DNA from: Desulfuromusa sp. | Lineage (GTDB): Bacteria > Desulfobacterota > Desulfuromonadia > Desulfuromonadales > Geopsychrobacteraceae | Assembly (NCBI GenBank): GCA_021647765.1 | Contig: JAKIUD010000012.1 | Location: 1-61,148 of the forward strand | Direction of reading: 5' to 3' | Length of the DNA stretch: 61,148 nt | Shown: positions 41,250 to 51,033 of the stretch, in pieces | How positions within the stretch are numbered: the first letter of the stretch is position 1 | Layout: each line of letters opens with the position of its first letter | Program-made: the position numbers and the translations under genes | The notes under the pieces: generated by a model | Database searches by the model: none | What the model was told of the DNA's origin: nothing | Seen by the model: the letters and a program-made list of their open reading frames with translations, nothing else

Positions 41250-42593
41250 TTATTTTGAAGAACCACCCAGTGACGGCATTGAGGCTAATTGCTGCAACAA
41301 ATAATCTCCCTGCGCATTCAACCCACTGACTAACCCTTCCATGGCCGAAAATTGTGCCCTCAAGGTTTTTTCCTTCTGCTCCAAGCGAGCTTCCATATTT
41401 AAAATTTGTTGATCAATCCGCCGGGAATTCCTTTCTGTTGTTTCCTGTCTCCCGACATACAAACCATCGACCGAATCAGTCATCGTGTCCAAGTAATTGG
41501 CAAATTTCGTGCTGATTCCCTCACCACCATTAACTCCGGAAAAAAGACCCAGAACCGAATCATAATTGTCGGTTAACGCAGCGGAAAGTTTTGAACTATT
41601 CAAGTTAATTGTTCCATCGCGCTGGGTTTCAAACCCAATCTGAGAAAGGCTGGTCAAAACCCCTCCACTCTCCTGTTGAGTTGTCAAAAGATTTTGCAAT
41701 TGTCTTTTAACCGAACGAAAGGCCGAATCGTTTCCCCACCCCGCATCTTTTTGATCAGTAATAAAAGTGACAATTTCATTGTAAGCAGAAACAAAATCCT
41801 TGATTTTTCCGGTTGTTGCTTCGTTATCAACAGAAACATTCAATGTCGTTGTTGACTGACTATCTGCCTTTAACAACTCAAAGGACAATCCAGGAACAGC
41901 ACTATTAACTGTGTTGCTGTCGCTGTAGATATCAATCCCGTCAAGGAGAATATGTGCCTGATGAGCAGTTTGGGTGTTACTCATTGTCGGGTTAACATCT
42001 GTACCACCGCTCAAACCGGAAGCATCCAGCGAAAAGGTATCGGAAACATTCTCTCCAGTTAGAACCAGACGGTAGGGAGAACCAGCAGTGCCATCGTTAA
42101 TGATGGCAGCACTGACCCCCAAATCAGCATCATTAATAGCTTTGCTTATCCCCTCTAAAGAGTTACTTGACGCATCAATAGTAATTTGTGTCGACTCCCC
42201 AGCAACCGTTAAATTAAGGGTTCCAGTGCCAAAAGTCGACGCTGTTTTATCGGCATAGCCCTGGCTGACATCCTTCTGCTGCTGTGCCAGGTCAATAACC
42301 GTCAACTGGTACGATCCCAGCTGAGAGGTACTGTCCGCAGTTGCAGCGACAAACTCTTCGGAACTACTTTTAAGTGCAGGAGAATTCAGTTCAAGCCGAG
42401 TATCAATCGCCTCAGCTTTTTCCAGAAAACCTTTCATTTTCCCATCTAATTCCGAAAAAGCCTTCAGACGGTTGTTGTAATAGGCCTGATCTTTTTCAAG
42501 ACGATCGATAGGAGACCGCTCTATCTTCATCAACTCTGAAATAATTGCTTCGGTATCAATTCCGGTAGCTAAGCCGCCAAAAGTAATCGACAT
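41250..42593 (-). CDS. fliD: flagellar filament cap protein FliD
   Basis: A 447-residue cap protein: FliD N-terminal domain (SITFGGLATGIDTEAIISEL), variable middle, C-terminal domain (DGTINLNSSKLSAALTDNYD, then LRAQFSAMEGLVSGLNAQGD). It caps the filament and lets flagellin monomers fold in place. Confidence 0.95.
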   Translation of the reverse strand: MSITFGGLATGIDTEAIISELMKIERSPIDRLEKDQAYYNNRLKAFSELDGKMKGFLEKAEAIDTRLELNSPALKSSSEEFVAATADSTSQLGSYQLTVIDLAQQQKDVSQGYADKTASTFGTGTLNLTVAGESTQITIDASSNSLEGISKAINDADLGVSAAIINDGTAGSPYRLVLTGENVSDTFSLDASGLSGGTDVNPTMSNTQTAHQAHILLDGIDIYSDSNTVNSAVPGLSFELLKADSQSTTTLNVSVDNEATTGKIKDFVSAYNEIVTFITDQKDAGWGNDSAFRSVKRQLQNLLTTQQESGGVLTSLSQIGFETQRDGTINLNSSKLSAALTDNYDSVLGLFSGVNGGEGISTKFANYLDTMTDSVDGLYVGRQETTERNSRRIDQQILNMEARLEQKEKTLRAQFSAMEGLVSGLNAQGDYLLQQLASMPSLGGSSK

Positions 42594-42626
42594 GATTAAA
42601 CTCCTTAAACCCGCTTCTTAAATATA

Positions 42627-42974
42627 TCAGCTTTGTGTATCAACAATATTGCCACGCAAATCGGCAAGTGTTTCTTTAAGTGCCAGCAGTTCCTCTGCAG
42701 GAACCTGGCGAATAACTTCATCATTTTCCCGATTGACAATTTTAACCACCAAGCCACTGGTTCGCTCATCATTCTCAAAACGGACACTGTAAAGGCCATC
42801 CTCAGTCAGTGACTTAATCTGTTTCAATAGTTCTTCCGGTTGAATTTGTTTTTTTTCAACCTCCTCGCTTTGAGACAAATCATTAGCCTTTTTTCTTGCT
42901 TCACTGACTTGATCCGACCCCTTACTCAGCTGAAATTGAGGCACACTCTGTAAACTGATTGCTTCGACATTCAT
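42627..42974 (-). CDS. flaG: FlaG family protein
   Basis: A 115-residue protein with a charged variable N-terminal half and the FlaG C-terminal domain (LYSVRFENDERTSGLVVKIV, then EVIRQVPAEELLALKETL). FlaG influences filament length in several bacteria. It lies between fliC and fliD as is usual. ATG 42974 has GGGGGAGGAG. Confidence 0.9.
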   Translation of the reverse strand: MNVEAISLQSVPQFQLSKGSDQVSEARKKANDLSQSEEVEKKQIQPEELLKQIKSLTEDGLYSVRFENDERTSGLVVKIVNRENDEVIRQVPAEELLALKETLADLRGNIVDTQS

Positions 42975-43013
42975 AATATATCTCCTCCCCCGATGTCTTC
43001 AATCGCACTCAGG

Positions 43014-43047
43014 GAAAATTGGGGGCAGATTAATACCTGCCCCCAGG
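43014..43047 (-). terminator. terminator after flagellin
   Basis: On the minus strand TGGGGGCAG and CTGCCCCCA pair around GTATTAAT, followed by ATTTT. It would let flagellin be made in excess over the downstream genes. Confidence 0.7.
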
Positions 43048-43059
43048 AAAACCAACAAA

Positions 43060-43917
43060 TTAACCCAACAGTGACAACGCCAGCTGTGGTGCCTGATTCG
43101 CCTGAGCCAGAATCGAAACACCCGCCTGCTGCAGAATATTATACTTGGTCATATCCGATGTTTCCTGAGCAATATCCGCATCCAGAATCCGGGAACGGGC
43201 AGCCGAAAGATTCTCAGAGACATTCGACAGGTTGGCAATCGTTGACTCAAAGCGATTCTGTATTGCACCTAAGTCACCACGAATGGTGTCGACCTGACCG
43301 ATAGCAGCATCAATGGTACTAATAGCATTAGAAGCTGATGCACGGGTAGTAACCCCAGCAGCAGTAACAGTATCAACTGGAACACTATTAGTAGACATAT
43401 TACCAAGAGCTGATGTTGTTGCGGCCGCAATTGTCACGCCTATTGTCTGCCCAGCATTAGCACCGACCTGAAAAACCGCCGAAGTAGTAGCGAAGCCACC
43501 AGACAGCAGAACCTTACCATTGAACGATGTGGTATCTGCAATCCGGTCAATTTCGCTGATTAACTGAGAAAATTCAGCATTCAGTGAATTACGATCATCA
43601 TCGGTATTGGTATCGTTTGCCGACTGAACAGCCAGTTCACGCATCCGTTGCAGAATATTGGTGGTCTCCTGTAATGCGCCTTCAGCCGTTTGTGCTAAAG
43701 AAATACCATCATTGGCATTCCGGGCGGCTTGATTGAGACCGCGGATTTGCGAGGTCATGCGGTCGGAAATAGCCAGACCAGCAGCATCATCCTTGGCACT
43801 GTTGATCCGCAGACCGGAAGAGAGGCGCTGCATTGATTTGTTCAGAGCACCTTGTGATTTACCCAAGTTACGTTGGGCGTTTAGAGAAGCGACGTTTGTG
43901 TTAATTGTTAATGCCAT
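43060..43917 (-). CDS. fliC: flagellin
   Basis: A 285-residue filament protein with conserved D0/D1 ends (MALTINTNVASLNAQRNLGK and NILQQAGVSILAQANQAP) and a short, Ser/Thr/Ala-rich middle (about 150-200), the usual zone for O-glycosylation. The divergent nonulosonic acid genes and the Maf gene fit glycosylation there. ATG 43917 has TGGAGGA, itself a GGA motif that CsrA could cover. The leader carries a CsrA-type hairpin and a sigma-28-like promoter. Confidence 0.96.
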   Translation of the reverse strand: MALTINTNVASLNAQRNLGKSQGALNKSMQRLSSGLRINSAKDDAAGLAISDRMTSQIRGLNQAARNANDGISLAQTAEGALQETTNILQRMRELAVQSANDTNTDDDRNSLNAEFSQLISEIDRIADTTSFNGKVLLSGGFATTSAVFQVGANAGQTIGVTIAAATTSALGNMSTNSVPVDTVTAAGVTTRASASNAISTIDAAIGQVDTIRGDLGAIQNRFESTIANLSNVSENLSAARSRILDADIAQETSDMTKYNILQQAGVSILAQANQAPQLALSLLG

Positions 43918-43920
43918 AAT

Positions 43921-43959
43921 TTTTCCTCCATGAATCTGTTAGTGCGGGCATCCTTGCCC
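43921..43959 (-). promoter_or_regulatory. predicted CsrA-binding sites in the flagellin mRNA leader
   Basis: GGGCAAGGATGCCC (43946-43959, minus strand) is a small hairpin with AAGGAT exposed in the loop and matches the CsrA consensus core CARGGAU. A second GGA lies in the ribosome site TGGAGGA (43924-43930). Two-site binding of this type blocks flagellin translation in the Bacillus CsrA-FliW circuit. Confidence 0.7.
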
Positions 43960-44055
43960 TGAGTTAGTTGTGTTTCTTTTCTTACATTATCTGTTCTGGG
44001 GTTCGCGATGTTAGACTTAATACCTCCTTAGGCGATAAATTCCCCGTCCTGCATC

Positions 44056-44083
44056 TTCTCGACACAACTTACCAAAAACTTTA
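44056..44083 (-). promoter_or_regulatory. predicted sigma-28 promoter of flagellin
   Basis: TAAAGTTT (44076-44083) matches the -35 exactly; GTCGAGAA (44056-44063) matches the -10 GCCGATAA at six of eight. The spacer is one base longer than the enteric consensus, the same offset as in the promoter at 59226-59253. Confidence 0.6.
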
Positions 44084-44339
44084 GTTTTTTTATCCTCATG
44101 TAACTCAATTAAGAACTTGAAAATATTACTTTTTTAGAATTTATGATTTTTTTACAGATTTATTTTTTCGGGATCCTTTAAAGTAAATATTGCCAGAATG
44201 CTTTGTTGTAAGAAGTGGATATAACGGAAAGAAACATACTGAATAAAAAAAATTGATAATTTCCAATAATTTATCTACAATGGATTAAACTTTGTGGAAT
44301 ATGCAGGCAGTAAACATCTTTCAACCAAGGAGATGTCTC

Positions 44340-45332
44340 TTGAAATTAGCCCAAAAAAAGATTCTTGTCACTGGCGCTGACGGTTTTATTGGTTCACACC
44401 TAGTCGAAAGTCTGGTCGAACTAGGAGCAGATGTCAGAGCATTGAGTTGCTATAATTCATTTAATTCCTGGGGGTGGCTTGAAACAATCCGGTCTCTGAA
44501 GCAAATAGAAGTTGTCAGTGGTGACGTCCGTGATCCCCATTTCTGTAAAAAAATCACCGGGGGAATAGACATCGTCTTTCATCTTGCAGCGTTGATCGCT
44601 ATTCCCTACTCTTACGAGGCACCAGACAGCTATATTGATACGAACGTCAAGGGGACATTAAATATCTGCCAGGCAGCCCTGGAAAATAGCTGTGAACGGG
44701 TGATTCACACTTCGACAAGTGAAGTGTACGGCACCGCACAGTATGTCCCGATTGATGAAAAACACCCCCTGCAACCACAATCACCCTACAGTGCCAGCAA
44801 GATAGGTGCAGATGCCATCGCAATGAGTTTTTATAATGCTTTTGACTTGCCGCTCACAATTGTTCGACCATTCAACACCTATGGCCCCCGCCAATCGACA
44901 CGCGCGGTTATCCCGACAATCATTACCCAAATTGCTGCAGGAATGGATGAAATCAAACTGGGCGATGTCAGTCCAACCCGCGATTTCAACTATGTCAAAG
45001 ATACCTGCCGGGGCTTCATTGCTTTGGCTGAGTGTGAACAGGCAATTGGACAAACAGTGAATATCGGCTCTAACTACGAAATCTCTGTGGGGGACACCCT
45101 TGATCTAATCAAGGAGTTGATGAAAAGTGAGGTCTGCTTTATCACTGACGACATCCGCCTGCGGGCAGAAAAGTCTGAAGTTTTCCGCCTGTGGTGTGAT
45201 AATTCACTGCTTCAGAAACTGACGGGCTTCGCACCGGAATACGATATCCGTAGCGGCCTGCAGAAGACCATCGACTGGTTTATCCAGCCGGAAAATCTAT
45301 CCAGATACAAAACTGGTATCTATAATGTTTGA
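44340..45332 (+). CDS. legB: UDP-/GDP-GlcNAc 4,6-dehydratase LegB-like
   Basis: A 330-residue extended SDR enzyme: NAD site ILVTGADGFIGSHLVESL, catalytic HTSTSEVYGT and YSASKIGADA. First committed step of legionaminic acid synthesis, giving a 4-keto-6-deoxy sugar. Start is TTG 44340 with AAGGAG 8 nt upstream; the frame is open further up but without support. First gene of a seven-gene plus-strand operon divergent from flagellin. Overlaps legC by 8 bp. Confidence 0.88.
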   Translation: MKLAQKKILVTGADGFIGSHLVESLVELGADVRALSCYNSFNSWGWLETIRSLKQIEVVSGDVRDPHFCKKITGGIDIVFHLAALIAIPYSYEAPDSYIDTNVKGTLNICQAALENSCERVIHTSTSEVYGTAQYVPIDEKHPLQPQSPYSASKIGADAIAMSFYNAFDLPLTIVRPFNTYGPRQSTRAVIPTIITQIAAGMDEIKLGDVSPTRDFNYVKDTCRGFIALAECEQAIGQTVNIGSNYEISVGDTLDLIKELMKSEVCFITDDIRLRAEKSEVFRLWCDNSLLQKLTGFAPEYDIRSGLQKTIDWFIQPENLSRYKTGIYNV

Positions 45333-46464
45333 GAAACCCTTCGACTTCATCCGCCAACAGTTCGGTAACCAAAATTCAATCCCGTTGCATGAACCAACCT
45401 TCTCCGGCAATGAAAAGAAATATCTGGCAGAGTGTATTGATTCAACCTTTGTCTCCAGCGTCGGTGTTTTTGTCGATAAATTTGAACAGGCGGTGGCTGA
45501 TTTTGTTGGCAGCAATCACGCTATTGCAGTTGTTAATGGAACTCAGGCGCTGTTTGTAGCGCTTAAATCTCTCGGAGCAGACGCCAGTTGTGAAGTCTTG
45601 ACCCAATCCCTGACCTTTATCGCCACCGCCAACGCTATTCACTACACGGGGGCAGCACCAGTTTTCCTTGATATAGATCCGCACACTCTTGGATTATCCC
45701 CCGTTGCCGTCAAAGAGTTTCTGCAACAACAGACAGAGTTACGCAATGGTCAGTGTGTCAATAAAATAAGTGGCCGTACAATCGCCGCCTGTTTGCCGAT
45801 GCATACCTGCGGCCATCCCTGCCAGGTTGAAGAGCTACAGGTTCTCTGTGCAGAGAACAATATCCAGTTGATCGAAGATGCTGCCGAAAGCTTGGGTAGC
45901 CGTGTCACGACAGGCCACACCGGGACTCTGGGCAAAGTTGGGGTCTTCAGTTTCAATGGCAACAAGGTAATTACAACCGGTGGTGGCGGTATGATGGTCA
46001 CCGATGATGAGGAACTTGCACAAAAACTGCGCCACCTGACCACAACTGCTAAAGTGCCACACCCTTGGGAATTTATCCACGATGAGATCGGCTATAATTT
46101 TCGGCTACCAAATATCAATGCGGCTCTCGGTCTGGCGCAGATGGAGCAATTGCCACTGTTTTTAAAAAATAAGCAGGAGCTGGCAAAAAGCTATCGGGAG
46201 TTTTTTGCCGGAAGTGAGATCCGCTACCTGGAAGAACCAGCGGGAAGCCAGTCAAATTTTTGGCTAAACACAATCCTGTTGCCGACCGAAGAACAGAAAG
46301 AGGCTTTCCTGGATCAAGCGAACCAACAGGGGATCGGTGCCCGCTCTCTCTGGCGACCGATGCACCTGCTCAATATTTATCGCCATTACCAACGGGATGC
46401 ACAGATCACCGCCGAGCAAATTTATCGGCACGCGGTCAATATCCCCAGCAGTGTGAGACTGTAA
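45325..46464 (+). CDS. legC: nucleotide-sugar aminotransferase LegC-like
   Basis: A 379-residue DegT/DnrJ/EryC1/StrS aminotransferase: IEDAAESLGS and the PLP lysine in FSFNGNKVITTGGGGMMVT. Puts the 4-amino group on the LegB product. The LegC-specific start (IPLHEPTFSGNEKKYLAECI) is present. Its stop is one base before the next start. Confidence 0.9.
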   Translation: MFEKPFDFIRQQFGNQNSIPLHEPTFSGNEKKYLAECIDSTFVSSVGVFVDKFEQAVADFVGSNHAIAVVNGTQALFVALKSLGADASCEVLTQSLTFIATANAIHYTGAAPVFLDIDPHTLGLSPVAVKEFLQQQTELRNGQCVNKISGRTIAACLPMHTCGHPCQVEELQVLCAENNIQLIEDAAESLGSRVTTGHTGTLGKVGVFSFNGNKVITTGGGGMMVTDDEELAQKLRHLTTTAKVPHPWEFIHDEIGYNFRLPNINAALGLAQMEQLPLFLKNKQELAKSYREFFAGSEIRYLEEPAGSQSNFWLNTILLPTEEQKEAFLDQANQQGIGARSLWRPMHLLNIYRHYQRDAQITAEQIYRHAVNIPSSVRL

Positions 46465-46465
46465 T

Positions 46466-47083
46466 ATGGATGAAATTATTTTGGTTGGCGGTGGTGGGCA
46501 CTGTGCATCCTGCATTGATGTCATCGAACAGGAAGCAAAGTTTCAAGTCGCCGGAATCGTCGACATGCCGGATAAACATAGCACAACTTTACTCGGATAC
46601 CCAATTATTGGCAAGGATGAGGATCTGCCGAAACTTACTGAAAACTATCGATATTTTCTGATTACCCTGGGACAGATAAAGTCCCCGCAACGGCGCATCG
46701 CTCTGTTCGAGGAGTTGTTGCAACTCGGCGCCCAACTCCCGACTATCATTTCACCACGTGCCTATATTTCTCGCCACGCTACCGTTGGAGCCGGCACTGT
46801 CGTTATGCACAATTCTTTGATTAATGCCGGTGCCATTGTTGGATGTAACTGTATCATCAACAGCTGTGCCCTGATCGAACATGATGCCAAAGTTGGTGAT
46901 CACTGTCATATTTCGACTGGCTCAATCATTAATGGCGGCACACAGATTGCAGAGTGTACCTTTATCGGTAGCGGTTCGGTTGTCAGAGACAACATTCGAA
47001 TCGGCAGCAATGCCCTCATCGGTGGAGGGGTTAGTGTCATGGTAGCAGTTCCTGACAATAGCCTCTATACTGGAAAAAAATAA
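46466..47083 (+). CDS. NeuD/LegH-like hexapeptide acetyltransferase
   Basis: A 205-residue sugar acetyltransferase: N-terminal PglD-type domain (EIILVGGGGHCASCIDVIEQ) and a left-handed beta helix of hexapeptide repeats (VGAGTVVMHNSLINAGAIVG). In this pathway it is expected to acetylate the 4-amino group (LegH role); NeuD-type O-acetylation is the alternative. Starts one base after the legC stop. Confidence 0.85.
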   Translation: MDEIILVGGGGHCASCIDVIEQEAKFQVAGIVDMPDKHSTTLLGYPIIGKDEDLPKLTENYRYFLITLGQIKSPQRRIALFEELLQLGAQLPTIISPRAYISRHATVGAGTVVMHNSLINAGAIVGCNCIINSCALIEHDAKVGDHCHISTGSIINGGTQIAECTFIGSGSVVRDNIRIGSNALIGGGVSVMVAVPDNSLYTGKK

Positions 47084-47104
47084 CCCTGCAAAAGGAGAGT
47101 CCTG

Positions 47105-48109
47105 TTGCAACCTGTTTTTATCATTGCCGAGGCCGGTGTCAATCACAATGGAGACCTGGAACTGGCCAAACAACTGATCGATGTTGCTGCTAAGGCGGGG
47201 GCAGATGCTGTCAAATTTCAGACTTTCAAGGCCAAAAGCCTGGTCAGCCTGGACGCACCCAAAGCCGCCTACCAAATGCAGACTACAGCAGCAGACGAAT
47301 CCCAATTCACCATGATCAAGAAACTGGAACTCGATCTCGACATCCATCACGTGCTGCTTGCACATTGTCATGACCGAGGCATCCAGTTTCTCTCTTCCCC
47401 GTTCGACCTGGAGAGTGTTGACCTGCTATTTGGATTAGGAATGGAAACTTTCAAAATCCCTTCAGGTGAAATTACAAACCTTCCCTACCTCCGCAAGATT
47501 GGCGGTCTCAACAAGAAGGTTATCCTCTCCACAGGGATGTCGACCTTGGCAGAGGTCGAAGCAGCGATTCAGATTTTGTATGCCGCAGGATTAAAGAAAG
47601 AGCAGCTGACACTCTTGCACTGCAATACCGAGTATCCAACTCCGATGGTTGACGTTAACCTGCATGCCATGCAAACCCTGGCTGATAGCTTCGATATTAA
47701 AGTGGGCTACTCCGACCATACCTTGGGGATCGAGATACCGATTGCCGCAGTTGCTTTGGGCGCCACAGTGATCGAAAAACATATCACTCTGGACAACAAC
47801 CTGCCCGGCCCTGATCACTTGGCCTCGCTGGAACCGCAGGAATTGGTTGCCATGGTGAAAGCAATCCGCAATCTGGAGCAGGCCTTGGGTGACGGAATCA
47901 AACAGCCGACTCCTTCAGAAGAAAAAAATCGGCCAATAGCACGGAAAAGCATTGTTGCCTGTCGGCAGATCAAACAGGGTGAACTGCTGACCGATGATAA
48001 CCTGACCGTCAAACGTCCGGCAACGGGAATCAGTCCAATGAAGTGGGATCGCTTGATCGGCACCCCTGCAAGTAAGGATTTCCAGGCGGATGAGGTGATC
48101 TGCAGATGA
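47105..48109 (+). CDS. legI: N,N'-diacetyllegionaminate synthase
   Basis: A 334-residue NeuB-family enzyme condensing the 6-deoxy-diamino sugar with phosphoenolpyruvate. NeuB TIM-barrel (EAGVNHNGDLELAKQLIDVA, KIPSGEITNLPYL, HCNTEYPTP, GYSDHTLGIE) plus C-terminal SAF antifreeze-like domain (RKSIVACRQIKQGELL). Start TTG 47105 follows AAAGGAGAG. Overlaps legG by ATGA. Confidence 0.93.
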   Translation: MQPVFIIAEAGVNHNGDLELAKQLIDVAAKAGADAVKFQTFKAKSLVSLDAPKAAYQMQTTAADESQFTMIKKLELDLDIHHVLLAHCHDRGIQFLSSPFDLESVDLLFGLGMETFKIPSGEITNLPYLRKIGGLNKKVILSTGMSTLAEVEAAIQILYAAGLKKEQLTLLHCNTEYPTPMVDVNLHAMQTLADSFDIKVGYSDHTLGIEIPIAAVALGATVIEKHITLDNNLPGPDHLASLEPQELVAMVKAIRNLEQALGDGIKQPTPSEEKNRPIARKSIVACRQIKQGELLTDDNLTVKRPATGISPMKWDRLIGTPASKDFQADEVICR

Positions 48110-49281
48110 AAAAAATCTGTGTTTTTACCGGCACTCGCGCCGACTACGGATTGCTTAAGCCCTTGATGGAGGAGATCGCGCAAGATCTGGAAATGAAACT
48201 CCAGCTACTGGTTTCTGGAATGCATCTCGCGGCTGATTTCGGCAATACTTATCGCCTTATTGAATCAGATGGCTTTGTCATCGATGAAAAAATTGAAACT
48301 CTTTCTGCTGCCGATAGTTCGGTCGGCACCTGCCAATCGATCAGTCGTGGTATCACCGGATATGCCGAAGCATTGACCCGCTTACAGCCTGAGCTTCTGG
48401 TTTTATTAGGGGATAGGTCTGAAGCTTTTGCGGCAGCCACTGCCGCTCTGATTTGTCAGATACCGATTGCCCATTTGCATGGAGGGGAAACAACTCAAGG
48501 GGCATACGATGAAGCCCTTCGCCACTCCATCAGCAAAATGAGTCATCTTCATTTTGTTTCTACAAAAAATTATCGACAACGGGTCATCCAATTGGGAGAG
48601 CGGCCAGACAATGTTTACAACGTTGGTGCCATCGGTCTTGACTATCTTGAAAGGGAGACATTTATTGAACGTGATGAACTTGAAGCCTCACTCAGCTTTA
48701 GTTTCGGCAAACAAAGTGCCTTGGTCACCTTTCATCCGGTCACCCTGGAACAGGGTTTGGCAGCAGAACAGTTGGCTCAGCTCTTGGCTGCACTCGGCCA
48801 TTTTGACGAATTACAGATCATCTTCACCAAAGCCAATGCCGACCCTGAAGGGCGAACCATCAACCAAATGGTTGATCAATATGTCGCCACCCATCCGCAA
48901 AAGACAATTGCTTTTACCTCCATGGGGCACCTGCGTTATTTAAGCTCCATGCGCATTGTCGATCTGGTCATAGGGAACAGCAGCAGCGGCATTCTGGAGG
49001 CACCAAGCTTTGGAGTTCCGACTGTCAATATTGGTGATCGCCAAAAAGGAAGAATAAAAACTGCGAGTGTTATTGACTGCGAACCGGAACAGTCCGCCAT
49101 TGTTTCTGCCTGCCACAAGGCCTTGTCTCATCAGTTTAAGACTGTGGCTCAGAAGGTCGATAATCCCTACAGACAAGAAGGAACAGCTCGGCGGATCAAA
49201 GAGATCATCAAAAATGCAGAGAATATCAATCTGAAGAAAATCTTTTACGACCTGCCCACCAACAGCTTTGAGAGACAATAA
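48106..49281 (+). CDS. legG: hydrolysing UDP-sugar 2-epimerase LegG/NeuC-like
   Basis: A 391-residue GT-B fold 2-epimerase: KICVFTGTRADYGLLKPLM start, HLHGGETTQGAYDEALRHSI, TFHPVTLE, and VIGNSSSGILEAPSFGVPTVNIGDRQKGR. Releases the free 2-epimerised sugar for LegI. Stop and next start overlap as TAATG. Confidence 0.92.
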   Translation: MKKICVFTGTRADYGLLKPLMEEIAQDLEMKLQLLVSGMHLAADFGNTYRLIESDGFVIDEKIETLSAADSSVGTCQSISRGITGYAEALTRLQPELLVLLGDRSEAFAAATAALICQIPIAHLHGGETTQGAYDEALRHSISKMSHLHFVSTKNYRQRVIQLGERPDNVYNVGAIGLDYLERETFIERDELEASLSFSFGKQSALVTFHPVTLEQGLAAEQLAQLLAALGHFDELQIIFTKANADPEGRTINQMVDQYVATHPQKTIAFTSMGHLRYLSSMRIVDLVIGNSSSGILEAPSFGVPTVNIGDRQKGRIKTASVIDCEPEQSAIVSACHKALSHQFKTVAQKVDNPYRQEGTARRIKEIIKNAENINLKKIFYDLPTNSFERQ

Positions 49282-50330
49282 TGAGAAACAGTAAAAAAAT
49301 CAGTATTTCTCCACAGGCAACGATTAAAGAAGCAATCGAAACCATCGATAAAGGGGTGATGCAAATCGCTTTGGTGGTTGAAAACGACCGCTTGATTGGA
49401 ACCATCACTGACGGCGATATCAGGCGTGGGTTTCTGAATGGGCGTAGTCTGACCGATAAAATCGAAGGTCTCTACAATACAGCACCGCTCACCGGGGCTC
49501 TTGGACAAACGAGCGAAGATCTGGTTCAGTTGGCTCTTGCTCGCGGGATCAAGCAACTTCCAATTCTCGATGATGATGGAAAGCTGGTCGGCATCGAATA
49601 TATCGATGATTACCTGCGTGGACCGGAGAAACCGAACGCCATCATTTTGATGGCTGGGGGTCTGGGAACCCGCCTGCGACCACTGACAGCAGATATGCCA
49701 AAACCGATGTTAACTGTAGGGACTAAACCAATTCTGGAGACTATTCTTGAGAGCTTTTCCCACTATGGCTTTCGTAATTTCTACCTCAGCGTCAACTACA
49801 AAGCAGACAAAATCCGTAACTATTTCAAAGATGGTGGCCAGTACGGCGTCAACATTAACTACCTTACCGAAACCACCAAGCTGGGAACAGCTGGAGCTCT
49901 CAGTCTGCTGCCGAACAACATTAAAGATCCGATCATCATTATGAATGGTGATCTGTTGACCAACGTCAACTTCGAGAGATTATTGAACTACCATTTGCTG
50001 GCAAAGGCCGAAGCGACAATGTGTATCAGGGAATATAAGCTGCAGATTCCTTATGGGGTTGTTAAGACAGAAGGGGCAACAATTCAAGAGATCATTGAAA
50101 AGCCGACGCAGAACTTTTTTGTCAACGCCGGCATTTATGTGCTGAGTCCAAGTGCTCTGAAACTGATCCCGGAAAACAGTTTTTTCGACATGCCACAGCT
50201 ATTTCAGAATCTTATCGATGAAAAACGCAAGGCATGTTCTTTCCCGATTACTGATTACTGGATGGACATCGGTCAACCAAACGATTTCAAACGGGCGAAC
50301 TCAGAATACGACGAGATATTTGATGTTTGA
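49281..50330 (+). CDS. ptmE: PtmE-like sugar nucleotidyltransferase with CBS pair
   Basis: A 349-residue protein: two CBS repeats (about 1-120; SPQATIKEAIETIDKGVMQI) fused to a nucleotidyltransferase (ILMAGGLGTRLRPLTADMPKPM, MNGDLLTNVNFERLL). In Campylobacter PtmE makes GDP-glucosamine and commits the route to GDP-linked legionaminic acid synthesis. Its presence suggests the GDP-sugar version here. Confidence 0.88.
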   Translation: MRNSKKISISPQATIKEAIETIDKGVMQIALVVENDRLIGTITDGDIRRGFLNGRSLTDKIEGLYNTAPLTGALGQTSEDLVQLALARGIKQLPILDDDGKLVGIEYIDDYLRGPEKPNAIILMAGGLGTRLRPLTADMPKPMLTVGTKPILETILESFSHYGFRNFYLSVNYKADKIRNYFKDGGQYGVNINYLTETTKLGTAGALSLLPNNIKDPIIIMNGDLLTNVNFERLLNYHLLAKAEATMCIREYKLQIPYGVVKTEGATIQEIIEKPTQNFFVNAGIYVLSPSALKLIPENSFFDMPQLFQNLIDEKRKACSFPITDYWMDIGQPNDFKRANSEYDEIFDV

Positions 50331-51033
50331 TGGGAAACGCATTCTAGCTATCATCCCAGCCCGCGGAGGGAGCAAGGGGCTAGTGGGAAAAAACATTCGC
50401 CTGCTGGATGGAAAACCGTTAATTTGCTGGAGTATTGAGGCAGCGAATCAAAGTCAATATATCGATTCGGTGACGGTTAATACAGACTCTCCTGAGATTG
50501 CAGACATTTCACAAAAGGTCGGAGCACGAATACCATTTTTACGCCCTGAAATGTTGGCGACAGATACAGCCAGCAGCCATGACGTGATCATCCACACGAT
50601 TGACTGGTATGAGCGCCATAGAGAACGCTATGACCTGATACTACTACTGCAACCAACTTCACCATTGAGAACAAGTCGAGACATTGACCAGGCAATTGAA
50701 CTTTTTTTTCAACAAGAGACACAGGCAATTGTCTCCGTATGCCTCTGTGATCACCATCCCTGGTGGGCAAACAGCCTTCCAGACGACAGTAATATGCGAG
50801 ATTTTTTGCGACCGGAGGTTCTGAAAACCAACCGTCAGGGACTACCACCACACTATCGTTTAAACGGAGCAATCTATCTGGCCGATATCGATTTTCTCCG
50901 CAGCAACGGATCATTCTTCGGAGCAAAAACATTTGCTTTGAAAATGGCCAAAGAACATTCCATTGATATTGATGATATTATCGATTTTCAACTGGCCGAG
51001 GTACTTCTCGATTCTTCCAGAAAAACAGTCTGA
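50323..51033 (+). CDS. legF: CMP-legionaminic acid synthetase
   Basis: A 236-residue NeuA-family CMP-nonulosonate cytidylyltransferase: ILAIIPARGGSKGLVGKNIR, LLQPTSPLRTSRDIDQAIEL, RLNGAIYLADIDFL. Makes the CMP-activated donor used by the Maf transferase. ATG 50323 overlaps the ptmE end by 8 bp. Its stop directly abuts the stop of the convergent Maf gene. Confidence 0.92.
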   Translation: MFDGKRILAIIPARGGSKGLVGKNIRLLDGKPLICWSIEAANQSQYIDSVTVNTDSPEIADISQKVGARIPFLRPEMLATDTASSHDVIIHTIDWYERHRERYDLILLLQPTSPLRTSRDIDQAIELFFQQETQAIVSVCLCDHHPWWANSLPDDSNMRDFLRPEVLKTNRQGLPPHYRLNGAIYLADIDFLRSNGSFFGAKTFALKMAKEHSIDIDDIIDFQLAEVLLDSSRKTV

